From the NCBI RefSeq assembly GCF_001305675.1, contig NZ_CP011853.1, positions 620,001 through 684,000 on the forward strand: DNA of 64,000 nucleotides. The letters run 5' to 3'. This DNA comes from Gordonia phthalatica. Lineage in GTDB: Bacteria > Actinomycetota > Actinomycetes > Mycobacteriales > Mycobacteriaceae. The notes under the pieces were generated by a model. That model saw only the letters and a program-made list of their open reading frames with translations, did no database searches and was not told where the DNA came from. Each line of letters opens with the position of its first letter. Within the stretch, counting starts at the first letter, position 1. The translations under genes were made by a program, and so were the position numbers. Of the stretch, positions 36,109 through 44,432 are shown one piece after another.

Positions 36109-36839
36109 CCGACGCGGGGACGGCGCGGCACGCGGTCGTGACCGGCGGAGCGAGCGGGATCGGCGACGCTGTCGTCGAACGGTTCGTCGACCGCGGTCTC
36201 GCCGTGACCGTGCTCGACCTCGCCGTGCCCGCGGCCCCTCGTGCCGGTGTCCGCTACCTCCCGCTGGACGTCACCGACGTCGACGCAGTGGAAGCGGCGA
36301 TGGCGCCGGCCGCGGAGGGGCAACCGGTGCCGGACGTCCTGGTGACCAGTCACGGCATCCGCGGGGAGTTCGTGCCGGCGCTTGAGATGGACCCGGAACG
36401 CTTCCGCCGCGTCTTCGACGTCCACGTCACGGGGACGTTCCTCGTCGCACGAGCCTTCGCGCGTCCGCTCCTGGAAGCCGGTGCGTCCGGCTCCATTGTC
36501 ACGATCTCGTCGACGACGGCCTACCGAGGGTGGACGAATCAGGCAGACTACGGCTCGGCGAAGGCCGCGGTGGGACAGCTGACGCAGAATCTGGCCGTCG
36601 AGTGGGCACCGCTCATCCGCGTCAACGGCGTCGCACCCGGGCACACCCTCACGCCGATGGTGCAGGAGATGATCGATCAGGGTTACGACGTCTCGGCGAC
36701 CGAACAGCGGACGCCACTGGGACGTCTGTGTCGTCCCGACGAGATGGCGCGCTCCATCGAGCACCTCGCTCTCGACGCGAGTTTCGTGACCGGCGTGACG
36801 CTCCCCGTCGACGGCGGCTGGACGGCCGTCGGGAAGTGA
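36105..36839 (+). CDS. Short-chain dehydrogenase/reductase
   Basis: A 244-residue classical SDR. The dinucleotide motif is TGGASGIGD, Ser is in ISSTTAYRG, Tyr/Lys in YGSAK, and the C-terminus ends FVTGVTLPVDGG. It lacks the mycofactocin-type insertion of its two neighbours, so it probably uses free NAD(P). Its GTG start overlaps the preceding TGA (GTGA). It is the last gene of the operon and is followed by inverted repeats and a terminator. Confidence 0.87.
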   Translation: MTDAGTARHAVVTGGASGIGDAVVERFVDRGLAVTVLDLAVPAAPRAGVRYLPLDVTDVDAVEAAMAPAAEGQPVPDVLVTSHGIRGEFVPALEMDPERFRRVFDVHVTGTFLVARAFARPLLEAGASGSIVTISSTTAYRGWTNQADYGSAKAAVGQLTQNLAVEWAPLIRVNGVAPGHTLTPMVQEMIDQGYDVSATEQRTPLGRLCRPDEMARSIEHLALDASFVTGVTLPVDGGWTAVGK

Positions 36840-36868
36840 CGACTGAGGTCCCGCAGACGCGGGAAACC

Positions 36869-36937
36869 GCATCCGCGTGACTCCCCGACATCCGTGTGCC
36901 TCCTGGGTCCGCGGATACCGCTGAACCACGCGGATGC
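36869..36937. repeat. 11-bp inverted repeat flanking a 47-bp spacer
   Basis: GCATCCGCGTG (36869-36879) and CACGCGGATGC (36927-36937) are perfect inverted copies upstream of the terminator. The spacer has no coding sign. It could be a weak RNA hairpin or a small mobile-element remnant. Confidence 0.4.
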
Positions 36938-36945
36938 CCCCAACG

Positions 36946-36987
36946 ACGACGGAGCCCGGGCTGGTGACCCAGCCCGGGCTCCGTCGT
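36946..36987. terminator. Bidirectional terminator between convergent operons
   Basis: A 19-bp perfect stem ACGACGGAGCCCGGGCTGG pairs with its complement around a 4-base loop, between the SDR operon and the HsaD-like gene. Confidence 0.85.
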
Positions 36988-36994
36988 CTGTCCG

Positions 36995-37861
36995 TCAGGC
37001 CTCGAGCAGGAATCCCATCACCGAGCGCTCGAAGGCGGCCTTGGCCTCGATCATCGCCCAGTGACCGCAGTTCGGGAACACGTGGAGTTCGGCGTTCGGG
37101 ATGGTCCGCATCGGCACGAGGGCCATGTCGAGCGGGCTGACGCGGTCGTCGCGGCCCCAGGTGAGCAGGGTCTTGGCGGTGACCTTGTGCATCATCGCCC
37201 ACTGCGGCGGGGTGTCGGACGCGTTCATCATCTTGATCATCGCGGCGAAGGTCTCGCGGCCGTACATGCGGCGAGCGCTCTCCAGTGCGCCCGGATCGGT
37301 CGCGAGGGCCCAGCGCTCCTCGATCAGCTCCTCGGTGACGGTCGCGGGATCCCACACCATCGAGTGCAGCCAGCGGAGCAGGGCGTCGCGGGTGGGGTTC
37401 TCGGTGAAGTCCTGCAGCAGCTTGATGCCCTCGCCGGGGCCGGGGCTGAAGATGTTGCGGCCGATGCCGCCGACGGTGACCAGACGGCGGATCCGGCCGG
37501 GGTGGGCCAGGTCGTAGCCGATGCCGACGCCGCCGCCCATGGAGTTGCCGACCACGTCGAAGGTCTCGAGGCCGAGCTGGTCGACGAAGACCTCCAGCGC
37601 GCTCAGTGCGGTGACCATCGGGTGGCCGCCCCAGTCGTCGCTGATGCCGAAACCGGGGAACTCCAGGATCAGGCAGCGGAAGTGCTCGCCGAACAGGCCG
37701 ATGTTGCTGCGGAAGTTGCGCCAGCCGGAGACACCGGGACCCGATCCGTGCAGCAGGACCAGGGGCGGACCGTCGCCGAACTCGTGATAGCGCAGGACCC
37801 CCTGGTCGGTGGACAACTCGCGCAGGGTCTCGTCGTAGTCGGGGATGACCGAGGCGGTCAT
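36995..37861 (-). CDS. HsaD-like meta-cleavage product C-C hydrolase
   Basis: A 288-residue alpha/beta hydrolase of the meta-cleavage-product hydrolase family (BphD/HsaD). The oxyanion motif is HGSGPG, the nucleophile Ser107 in GNSMGG, the Asp at 238/239 in WGRDDRVSP and the His267 in CGHW. In cholesterol degradation HsaD splits 4,9-DSHA into DOHNAA and HHD after ring A cleavage. It is last in the six-gene minus-strand operon with KstD. AGGAGA precedes the ATG. The assignment to steroid rather than another aromatic substrate rests on the neighbours. Confidence 0.85.
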   Translation of the reverse strand: MTASVIPDYDETLRELSTDQGVLRYHEFGDGPPLVLLHGSGPGVSGWRNFRSNIGLFGEHFRCLILEFPGFGISDDWGGHPMVTALSALEVFVDQLGLETFDVVGNSMGGGVGIGYDLAHPGRIRRLVTVGGIGRNIFSPGPGEGIKLLQDFTENPTRDALLRWLHSMVWDPATVTEELIEERWALATDPGALESARRMYGRETFAAMIKMMNASDTPPQWAMMHKVTAKTLLTWGRDDRVSPLDMALVPMRTIPNAELHVFPNCGHWAMIEAKAAFERSVMGFLLEA

Positions 37862-37893
37862 GGATATCTCCTTCGAAGTGGTGGAAAGCAGAA

Positions 37894-37928
37894 CGCCGGC
37901 CGTGCAGTCGTGAGACCTCAGGCCGGCG
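37894..37928 (-). other. Intercistronic hairpin
   Basis: CGCCGGCC (37894-37901) pairs with GGCCGGCG (37921-37928) between the small Cys protein gene and the HsaD-like gene. It may reduce readthrough or protect mRNA within the operon. Confidence 0.45.
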
Positions 37929-37942
37929 ATCTTCAGAGGTGA

Positions 37943-38200
37943 CTAACCGATCCGGCCGGGGACCGGCTCTTCGCGGTGGGTGTCGGTCGGGACGTGGCCC
38001 ATACGGACCTGCGCCTCGATCGAGTCGCGCAGCGCCAGGCAGTGCGGGACGTGGTTGATGTCCTCGCCGAGCTTGGCGCGTTCGGCGAACTCGGGGCAGG
38101 ACGCGATCGAGTCCTGCGTCCACTGCACGCTGGTGTGCACCGGGCTGAACTTCTCGACCAGGACCTTGTTGCTGCAGCTGGCGCAGGTGACTTCGTACAT
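37943..38200 (-). CDS. Small Cys-containing protein, function unknown
   Basis: An 85-residue protein opening MYEVTCASCSNKVLVEKF, whose CASC pair with later Cys residues (ASCPEF, PHCLAL) could bind zinc or a cluster. A ferredoxin-like or zinc-binding role can be imagined, but no standard spacing is met. Similar small proteins occur in actinobacterial catabolic operons with oxygenases. AAAGGAACGAG precedes the ATG. It sits between the isomerase-like and HsaD-like genes. Confidence 0.7.
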   Translation of the reverse strand: MYEVTCASCSNKVLVEKFSPVHTSVQWTQDSIASCPEFAERAKLGEDINHVPHCLALRDSIEAQVRMGHVPTDTHREEPVPGRIG

Positions 38201-38220
38201 CTGCTCGTTCCTTTCGCCGC

Positions 38221-38586
38221 TCAGGCGGCGGTCATGTCCTCGGGCGCCCAGAACGCGCGCATCGAGGTGATCTGACCGGCGTCGTTGAAGGTCATGACGT
38301 CGATCGGTTCGATCGTGTAGGTGGCGTCGCCGGCCTTGGTGACGACCCGGAACAGGAAGGCGGCCTCCAGGCCGGCCACGCGGGCGGTCAGCAGTTCGGT
38401 GCTGATCTCGCCCTGCAGGCCGCCGTAGAAGGCCTCGATCGCGGCGCGACCGCGGTGCGGCTCCGAGCCCACCGGGTCCTCGAGGGTGGCGTCGTCGGCG
38501 TAGAGCGCCGCGACCTTCGAGGCCTCGCCGGAGGCGACGGCCGCCAGGTACTGGCCGATCGCGGCCTTGATGTCGGGTGCTGCCAT
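38221..38586 (-). CDS. Ketosteroid isomerase-like protein (NTF2 fold)
   Basis: A 121-residue NTF2-fold protein closely matching delta5-3-ketosteroid isomerases. Tyr13, Asp37 (LEDPVGSEP) and Asp96 (EPIDVMTF) align with the catalytic Tyr14, Asp38 and Asp99 of the Comamonas enzyme. It would move the double bond of 3-oxo-delta5 steroids to delta4. ATG 38586 has AAGGAGAAT upstream. Its place between VOC and KstD genes supports a steroid substrate. Confidence 0.87.
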   Translation of the reverse strand: MAAPDIKAAIGQYLAAVASGEASKVAALYADDATLEDPVGSEPHRGRAAIEAFYGGLQGEISTELLTARVAGLEAAFLFRVVTKAGDATYTIEPIDVMTFNDAGQITSMRAFWAPEDMTAA

Positions 38587-38621
38587 GGTGATTCTCCTTG
38601 CTTGGTGGTGTGGGTGGCCGG

Positions 38622-39131
38622 TCAGCCGAACTCGCGGACGGGGTCGGTCCCGTCCCAGTCCCGGGCGGCCGCGATGCCTGCGTCGAGCATCTCGCGCATG
38701 CCGTGGCCCTGGATGTACTCGAACACGAGACCGGGCTGATCCGGCGATTCCAGGTAGGCCACCTGGGTCGCCTCGTTGCCCGCCCGGAAGAGGACCTGCA
38801 GCCCGCGGGCCGTGGCCGCGGCGACGTCGGCGTCGAGGTCGTCCCTGAGCCACGCGACGTGATGCGGACCGAGTTTGGGCGTGCCGTCGTCGAACGCGTA
38901 CGGCGACGGGGTGGACGACGTGATCGCCATCAGCTCCACCGGGAGGGAGCCGGTGTAGCCCATGGCGACGTCGAAGGTCACCGAGGTGTCCTCGCCGCGA
39001 TACTGCCCGTCGAGGGTGACACCGCGGAACACGGTCCACGGACCGATGCCGGTGTGCTCGATCCAGTGTGCGATCGCGGCGTCGAGGTCGGAGACCACGT
39101 AGCCGTTCTGGACGATCTGCCCGCCGGTCAT
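38622..39131 (-). CDS. VOC-superfamily (glyoxalase-like) protein
   Basis: A 169-residue VOC protein opening GGQIVQNGYVVSDLDAAIAHWI, with a second module containing HHVAWLRDDLDADVA. Metal-ligand positions may be His in GPHHVAW and Glu in LVFEYIQG. Family members include dioxygenases, isomerases and lyases, so the reaction cannot be named. Its ATG overlaps the KstD stop as ATGA, coupling it tightly to KstD. A steroid-ring isomerase or lyase role is plausible by context only. Confidence 0.8.
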   Translation of the reverse strand: MTGGQIVQNGYVVSDLDAAIAHWIEHTGIGPWTVFRGVTLDGQYRGEDTSVTFDVAMGYTGSLPVELMAITSSTPSPYAFDDGTPKLGPHHVAWLRDDLDADVAAATARGLQVLFRAGNEATQVAYLESPDQPGLVFEYIQGHGMREMLDAGIAAARDWDGTDPVREFG

Positions 39132-40807
39132 ACGGTCTCTGCGACCTTCACGTCGGCGGCGTGGTTCGCGGCCACATAGCCGAAGGTCATCGCGGGGCCG
39201 ATGGTGGCGCCCGGGCCGGCATAGTCGTTGCCCATCACGGCGGCGGAGGTGTTGCCGACCGCGTACAGGCCGCCGATCACCGAACCGTCTCCCCGCAGCA
39301 CCTGGGCGTTCTCGTTGTAGACCAGGCCGCCCTTGGTGCCGAGGTCGCCGACGACCATCTTCAGACCGTAGAACGGTCCCTGATCGATGGAGTCGAGGAC
39401 CGGGTTGGGGAGCGTCGGATCGCCGTAGTAACGGTCGTAGGCGCTCTCGCCGCGCTGGAAGTCGTCGTCGCGACCGGACGGGACCATCCGGTTGTAGCGG
39501 TCGACGGTGGCGCGGAACTGCTCGACCGGGACGCCGATCTTGCCTGCGAGCTCCTCGATGGTGTCGGCCACCACGAGCAGGCCGCTGGAGTACCACTTCT
39601 CCGGGAACTTCTGGCCGGGCATGATGCCGCCGACCGGGTACCGCTTCTTGGCGAGGGCGTCGAACACGAACCACGCCGGACCGTGATGGCCTGCCAGCTG
39701 CTCGTGCGTGAAGGTGACGTACGGGGCGGCCTCGTTGGTGAACCGCTTGCCGTGCTGGTCGACGATGATCGCGCGCGGCACCGACCGCTCGGCGACCATG
39801 GTCTGGTTGGTGCCGCGCGGCGTGTGGATGGACGGCATCCACCAGGCGTCGTCCATCAGCGAGACGGCGGCGCCGACGGCCTCGCCCGCGCGGATGCCGT
39901 CACCGGTGTTGCTCTCGGCGCCCGCGCTGAAGTTCTCGTGGGAACCCTCGGGCAGGTACTGCTTGCGCATCTCGTCGTTGAACTCGAAGCCGCCGCTGGC
40001 CAGGACCACGCCGCGGGTCGCACGGATCCGCCGGGTCTTGCCGCCGCGCGTCACCTCGACGCCGATCACGGCGCCGGACTCGTCGGTGATCAGCGACTGC
40101 ATCGGCGACGACAGCCACAGCCGGACGTCGGTGTCCTGCAGCGCCAGGCGCAGCCGGATGATCAGCGCCTGGCCGAGGCTGGCCATGTCGCGCTTCAGGA
40201 CGACGGCCTTGACGGCCTTGAAGCCGGTGGCCAGCGCGGCGCGCTTGGCCTTCCAGGTCCGCGCGATCATGTTGAGCGCGACGAAGTCCTTCTGCGTGAT
40301 GTACAGGCCGGGCGGAGTCGGAATGGCGTCCGGGCGCAGCTGCGCCTCGTCGACGCCGAGGGCGTGACGGTCGACCGGCACGGGCTCGATGGACCGACCG
40401 CGCGGATGCCCGCCGGGGTTCTCCGGGTGGTAGTCGGCGTAGCCGGTGCACCACGACCACCGGATGTGCGGGCTGCGGTCCAGGAAGTCGAGCATCTTGG
40501 GGCCCTGCTCGATGAAGGCGTCGAGGTTGGCCGACGGCACCTGGTCGCCGACGATCGAGTCGAGGTACCGGCGGACGTCGGCGGGGTCGTCGACGATGCC
40601 GAGCTTGCGCAGCGTCGGGTTGTTCGGGACCCACACGCCGCCGCCGGAGAGAGCGGTGTTGCCGCCGTAGACGTCGGCCTTCTCGACGATCAGCGTCTTG
40701 AGCTTGCGGTCTGCGGCGGTCAGCGCGGCGGTCATGCCGCCGGCGCCGCTGCCGACGACGACGAGGTCGTACTCCTCGTCCCACTGTGCGTTCTGGGTAT
40801 CGCTCAC
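39128..40807 (-). CDS. kstD: 3-Ketosteroid-delta1-dehydrogenase
   Basis: A 559-residue FAD flavoprotein introducing the C1-C2 double bond in ring A of 3-ketosteroids. The FAD motif is VVVGSGAGG (residues 16-24). The active-site segment GPFYGLKM carries Tyr480, matching the Tyr487 base region of Rhodococcus KstD1. The C-terminal block DYAGPGATIGPAMTFGYVAANH is diagnostic. The GTG start at 40807 has AAGGA 9 bases upstream. It is second in the operon after a paralogue and is translationally coupled to the VOC gene. With KshA it opens ring B. Confidence 0.93.
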   Translation of the reverse strand: MSDTQNAQWDEEYDLVVVGSGAGGMTAALTAADRKLKTLIVEKADVYGGNTALSGGGVWVPNNPTLRKLGIVDDPADVRRYLDSIVGDQVPSANLDAFIEQGPKMLDFLDRSPHIRWSWCTGYADYHPENPGGHPRGRSIEPVPVDRHALGVDEAQLRPDAIPTPPGLYITQKDFVALNMIARTWKAKRAALATGFKAVKAVVLKRDMASLGQALIIRLRLALQDTDVRLWLSSPMQSLITDESGAVIGVEVTRGGKTRRIRATRGVVLASGGFEFNDEMRKQYLPEGSHENFSAGAESNTGDGIRAGEAVGAAVSLMDDAWWMPSIHTPRGTNQTMVAERSVPRAIIVDQHGKRFTNEAAPYVTFTHEQLAGHHGPAWFVFDALAKKRYPVGGIMPGQKFPEKWYSSGLLVVADTIEELAGKIGVPVEQFRATVDRYNRMVPSGRDDDFQRGESAYDRYYGDPTLPNPVLDSIDQGPFYGLKMVVGDLGTKGGLVYNENAQVLRGDGSVIGGLYAVGNTSAAVMGNDYAGPGATIGPAMTFGYVAANHAADVKVAETV

Positions 40808-40837
40808 TGTCGTGTCCTTATCGAAGTCGGTGGTCGC

Positions 40838-42394
40838 TCAGCCGCGCGCGAGGATGTCGCGGACGGCGAGGTGGCTGAACAGCATCGAGGTGCCGATGGG
40901 GTTGCCGCCGCCGGGGTAGACGGTGCCGCTGGGTGCGGCCATGGTGTTGCCCGCGGCGTAGAGGCCGGTGATGACCGAGCCGTCGGGGCGCAGCACGTTG
41001 CCCGCGTTGTTGGTCTTCAGACCGCCCTTGGTGCCGAGGTCGGAGACGCCGAACGCGGCCGCGTGGAACGGTCCCTGGTCGAGGGACACCAGCGGCGGCT
41101 CACCGTTCGAGAAGGCGCGGTCGTAGGCCTCGTCGCCGCGACCGAAGTCGGGGTCGACGCCGGTCGGGACCTGCTCGTTGAACCGTGCGACGGTCGCAGC
41201 GAGGGCGTCGGCGGGGACGCCGATCTTCTCGGCGAGCTCCTCGACGGTGTCGGCGGTGTGCCACAGCCCGGCCTCGCGGTACTCCTCGGTGGGGAAGAAC
41301 TCGAGGTTCGCGGCCTTGATCGGCGGGACCTCGCCCTCCTTGTCGTCGTAGATCATCCAGAACGGGAGGGTGACGTCGCCCTTGGCGATCTGATCGAGGA
41401 CGTCGCGGCCCAGGCGGTCGTAGGGGGCTGACTCGTTGACGAAGCGCTTGCCGTCCTGGTTGACGAAGATGCCGCCGGTGAACCAGAGGGCGAACGCGCT
41501 GCGGCCGTCCGGGTGGGTGAGACCCGGCGACCACCAGGCCTGATCCATGAGATCGATGTCGGCGCCGGCGGCGATGCCCGCCTTGTGCGCCAGGCCCTGG
41601 TTGGTCGGCGGACCCATGGTGTCGCGGGCGACGCCTGGCACGCCGTACTCGGTGCGCATGGCGTCGTTGCCCTCGAAGCCACCCGCGGCCAGCAGGACGC
41701 CGCGACGTGCGCGGATCGCCTGGCGCTCACCGTTGACTTCGATGATCACTCCGGTCACGGCGCCGTCTTCGACGACCAGATCGACCACAGGCGAGTTCAG
41801 TTGGACGGTCGCGTTGTCGAAGGTCGCGATGGCCTTGAGGAAGCGGGCGACGAGGGCGCGACCGCCGATGTACAGGTCGTTCGGGGTCTCGGAGCCGTGA
41901 CGGTCGACGTCCAGCGGTCCGCGCACGACGTCCTTGTACTCGGGGGCGTCGGAGACCTGCAGCGGGTTCGGCATGGTGTGCCGCATGCCGTCGAGCTTGG
42001 CCTTCGGTGCCTTGCCGAAGTAGTCGGGCCACGGCAGCGGCACGAACTCGAGGTGCTCGTCCTGCTCCAGGTACTCGATCAGCGGGGCGCCGCCGCGGAC
42101 GTAGGTCTCCTGCAGGTCGGCCGGGGTGCGGTCGCCGACCACCGAGCGGTAGTAGGTGAGGGCGTCTTCGATGGTGTCGTCGGCGCCCGCGCGCAGCAGG
42201 ACCGGGTTGCACGGGAACCACATGCCGCCGCCGCCCGAGTATGCGGTAGTGCCGCCGAACTTGTCGGAGGCCTCGACCATCAGGACCGACAGGCCTTCAC
42301 GCGCGGCGGTGTACGTGCCCGTGACGCCGCCTGCGCCTGATCCGGCGACGACGACGTCGTATTCCTGAGTCCATTCGGGGGTCTGCTCGGGCAT
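40838..42394 (-). CDS. KstD-family FAD-binding dehydrogenase, paralogue with altered active site
   Basis: A 518-residue flavoprotein of the KstD/fumarate-reductase-like family (VVVAGSGAGGVTG opening; C-terminal GGGNPIGTSMLFSHLAVRDI). It differs from true KstD in the active-site segment: GPFHAAAF has His444 where KstD has the catalytic Tyr. The C-terminal block resembles 3-oxo-5alpha-steroid 4-dehydrogenases and related proteins. It may desaturate a different steroid bond. ATG 42394 has GGAG 9 bases upstream; ATG 42409 is possible. It is the first gene of the operon, divergent from the Baeyer-Villiger monooxygenase. Confidence 0.85.
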   Translation of the reverse strand: MPEQTPEWTQEYDVVVAGSGAGGVTGTYTAAREGLSVLMVEASDKFGGTTAYSGGGGMWFPCNPVLLRAGADDTIEDALTYYRSVVGDRTPADLQETYVRGGAPLIEYLEQDEHLEFVPLPWPDYFGKAPKAKLDGMRHTMPNPLQVSDAPEYKDVVRGPLDVDRHGSETPNDLYIGGRALVARFLKAIATFDNATVQLNSPVVDLVVEDGAVTGVIIEVNGERQAIRARRGVLLAAGGFEGNDAMRTEYGVPGVARDTMGPPTNQGLAHKAGIAAGADIDLMDQAWWSPGLTHPDGRSAFALWFTGGIFVNQDGKRFVNESAPYDRLGRDVLDQIAKGDVTLPFWMIYDDKEGEVPPIKAANLEFFPTEEYREAGLWHTADTVEELAEKIGVPADALAATVARFNEQVPTGVDPDFGRGDEAYDRAFSNGEPPLVSLDQGPFHAAAFGVSDLGTKGGLKTNNAGNVLRPDGSVITGLYAAGNTMAAPSGTVYPGGGNPIGTSMLFSHLAVRDILARG

Positions 42395-42499
42395 CGAATT
42401 TTGCTCCATCCGGGCCGTCCGTGCCAGTGCACTCGGGGCCCTTGGGTCGTAGGGAGGACGTGTCGACCGTATGGGGTGAGGCGTGCGTCACGCAGAGTG

Positions 42500-42517
42500 A
42501 TTCCCGCTCATCGGGAC
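42500..42517. promoter_or_regulatory. Candidate IclR operator, imperfect copy 1
   Basis: ATTCCCGCTCATCGGGAC matches 13 of 18 positions of the exact element at 48352 and 49717. It has perfect TCCCG/CGGGA arms. It lies between the divergent KstD-paralogue and monooxygenase genes. Confidence 0.55.
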
Positions 42518-42535
42518 GTGCCGGTCAGCGGGAAC
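42518..42535. promoter_or_regulatory. Candidate IclR operator, imperfect copy 2 (opposite orientation)
   Basis: Read on the minus strand GTTCCCGCTGACCGGCAC matches 13 of 18 positions of the same element. It directly abuts copy 1, giving a tandem site. Confidence 0.5.
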
Positions 42536-42635
42536 AGCCCTGGCAGACGGGGGTGCGCGGCCCCTAGCGTTAATGCTCGAATCAGGAAACTGTCGTCCGC
42601 CCTCGAGTCGGTTGGCAGCAGGAGAAAGGCACATC

Positions 42636-44273
42636 GTGACCGAACAAGTGACGACTCCCGTCGCAGAACCCACCGGCTCGACGCCCCTCGACGCAGTGGT
42701 CGTCGGCGCGGGCTTCGCCGGCATCTACTCCCTCTACCGTCTCCGCAAGGACGGTCTGTCGGTGCGGGTCTTCGAGGCCGCGGCCGGCGTCGGCGGCGTC
42801 TGGTACTGGAACCGATACCCGGGCGCCCGCTGCGACGTCGAGAGCGTCGACTACTCGTACTCCTTCGACGAGGACCTCCAGCAGGAGTGGAACTGGAAGG
42901 AGAAGTACGCGACGCAGCCGGAGATCCTCGCGTACATGGAGCACGTGGTGGAGCGCTTCGACCTTGCGAAGGACATCACTCTCAACACCCGCGTCACCGA
43001 CATCGTCTTCGACGAGGACGCGCAGTTGTGGGCGGTCACCACCGACACCGGCGAGTCCGTCCGTGCCCGCTTCGTGGTGCTCGGCCTGGGCCCCCTCTCG
43101 AACTCCAACATCCCGAACATCCCCGGGATCCACGACTTCGCCGGACCGATGCTGCACACGGGTCAGTGGCCGCATGAGCCGGTCGACTTCACCGGTCAGC
43201 GCGTCGGCGTCATCGGCACCGGTTCCTCCGGCATACAGTCGATCCCGGAGATCGCCAAGCAGGCCGCCAAGCTGACCGTCTTCCAGCGGACCCCGAACTT
43301 CTCGGTCCCCGCGGGCAATCGGCCGCTCACCGACGAGGACCGCGCCGCGCAGAAGGCCGACTACGCCGAGCGCCGGCGGCTCTCCCGCCTGAGCGGCGGC
43401 GGTTCGCCTCACGAGACGCATCTCAAGAGCGCGCTGGAGGTCTCCGACGAGGAGCGTCGCGCCGTCTACGAGGAGTGGTGGCGCAAGGGCGGCGTGCTGT
43501 TCAGCAAGGCCTTCCCCGATCAGTTCACCAGCATCGAGGCCAACGACACCGCCCGGGACTTCTGGGTCGAGAAGGTGCGCGCCAAGGTCGACGACCCGAA
43601 GATCGCCGAGCTGCTCATCCCCACCAGCCATCCGATCGGCACCAAGCGGATCTGCACCGACTCCGGCTACTTCGAGACCTTCAACCGCGACAACGTGGAA
43701 CTGGTGAACCTGCGGGAGTCGCCGATCGAGCGGATCGACGCCACCGGGGTCGTCACCGCCGACGGCCGCCACCACGACCTCGACGCGCTGGTCCTGGCAA
43801 CCGGCTACGACGCGATGACCGGCTCGGTGAAGAAGATCAACATCGTCGGGCGCGGCGGCAAGACCCTCAACGAGGAGTGGTCGGGGGGCGCCCGCACCTA
43901 CCTCGGCCTCGGCATCGAGGGCTTCCCGAACCTGTTCAACCTCACCGGCCCCGGCAGCCCGTCGGTCCTGGCGAACATGGTCCTGCACTCCGAGCTGCAC
44001 GTCGACTGGGTCGCCACTGCCATCGCCGACCTCGCCGACCGCGGCGCCGTCCTCATGGAGCCGACGCACGACGCCGTCGAGGGCTGGGTGGAGGAGTGCC
44101 GCAAGCGCGCCGAGGGCTCGTTGATGGTGAAGGCCGACTCCTGGTACCTCGGTGCCAACATCCCCGGCCGGCCGCGCGTCTTCATGCCCTTCGTCGGTGG
44201 CTTCGGCGTCTACGGCGAGATCATCAACAAGGTGGCCGCGGACGGCTATCCGGGGTTCGCGTTCTCGGAGTGA
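42636..44273 (+). CDS. Type I Baeyer-Villiger monooxygenase
   Basis: A 545-residue FAD/NADPH monooxygenase. It has the N-terminal FAD motif VVGAGFAG, the BVMO fingerprint FAGPMLHTGQWP (residues 168-179), the NADPH motif GTGSSGIQ, and the typical GVWYWNRYPGARCD segment. It converts ketones to esters or lactones. The steroid locus suggests a steroid ketone substrate, as for Rhodococcus steroid monooxygenase, but cyclic ketones are also possible. GTG 42636 follows AGGAGAAAGG. It is divergent from the kstD operon across two candidate IclR sites. Confidence 0.9.
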   Translation: MTEQVTTPVAEPTGSTPLDAVVVGAGFAGIYSLYRLRKDGLSVRVFEAAAGVGGVWYWNRYPGARCDVESVDYSYSFDEDLQQEWNWKEKYATQPEILAYMEHVVERFDLAKDITLNTRVTDIVFDEDAQLWAVTTDTGESVRARFVVLGLGPLSNSNIPNIPGIHDFAGPMLHTGQWPHEPVDFTGQRVGVIGTGSSGIQSIPEIAKQAAKLTVFQRTPNFSVPAGNRPLTDEDRAAQKADYAERRRLSRLSGGGSPHETHLKSALEVSDEERRAVYEEWWRKGGVLFSKAFPDQFTSIEANDTARDFWVEKVRAKVDDPKIAELLIPTSHPIGTKRICTDSGYFETFNRDNVELVNLRESPIERIDATGVVTADGRHHDLDALVLATGYDAMTGSVKKINIVGRGGKTLNEEWSGGARTYLGLGIEGFPNLFNLTGPGSPSVLANMVLHSELHVDWVATAIADLADRGAVLMEPTHDAVEGWVEECRKRAEGSLMVKADSWYLGANIPGRPRVFMPFVGGFGVYGEIINKVAADGYPGFAFSE

Positions 44274-44294
44274 CGTCGCGCTGATTCATCGAGG

Positions 44295-44416
44295 CGGGCC
44301 GGGTCGTGATGACCCGGCCCGTTTCGTGTGTGTGGAGCTGACCGGCGCGGTCGGCTCCTCCAGGGAACGACGGAGAACCGAATAGGGCGGGCTGGGTCGT
44401 GATGACCCAACCCGCC
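44295..44416. terminator. Array of three hairpins between convergent genes
   Basis: Hairpin 1 is CGGGCCGGGTC-GTGAT-GACCCGGCCCG (44295-44321) with a TTT tail. Hairpin 2 is GGAGCtGACCG-GCG-CGGTCgGCTCC (44334-44358). Hairpin 3 is GGCGGGCTGGGTC-GTGAT-GACCCAACCCGCC (44386-44416). Hairpins 1 and 3 share the loop GTGAT and are near copies. The outer two serve as terminators for the monooxygenase and the minus-strand flavin reductase. Confidence 0.7.
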
Positions 44417-44432
44417 TCTCTGCGGCTTCGCG

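Noticed and set aside
39068..41431. Plus-strand frame of about 787 codons opposite the kstD genes
   Set aside because: It spans two well-supported minus-strand flavoprotein genes and has no recognisable domain.
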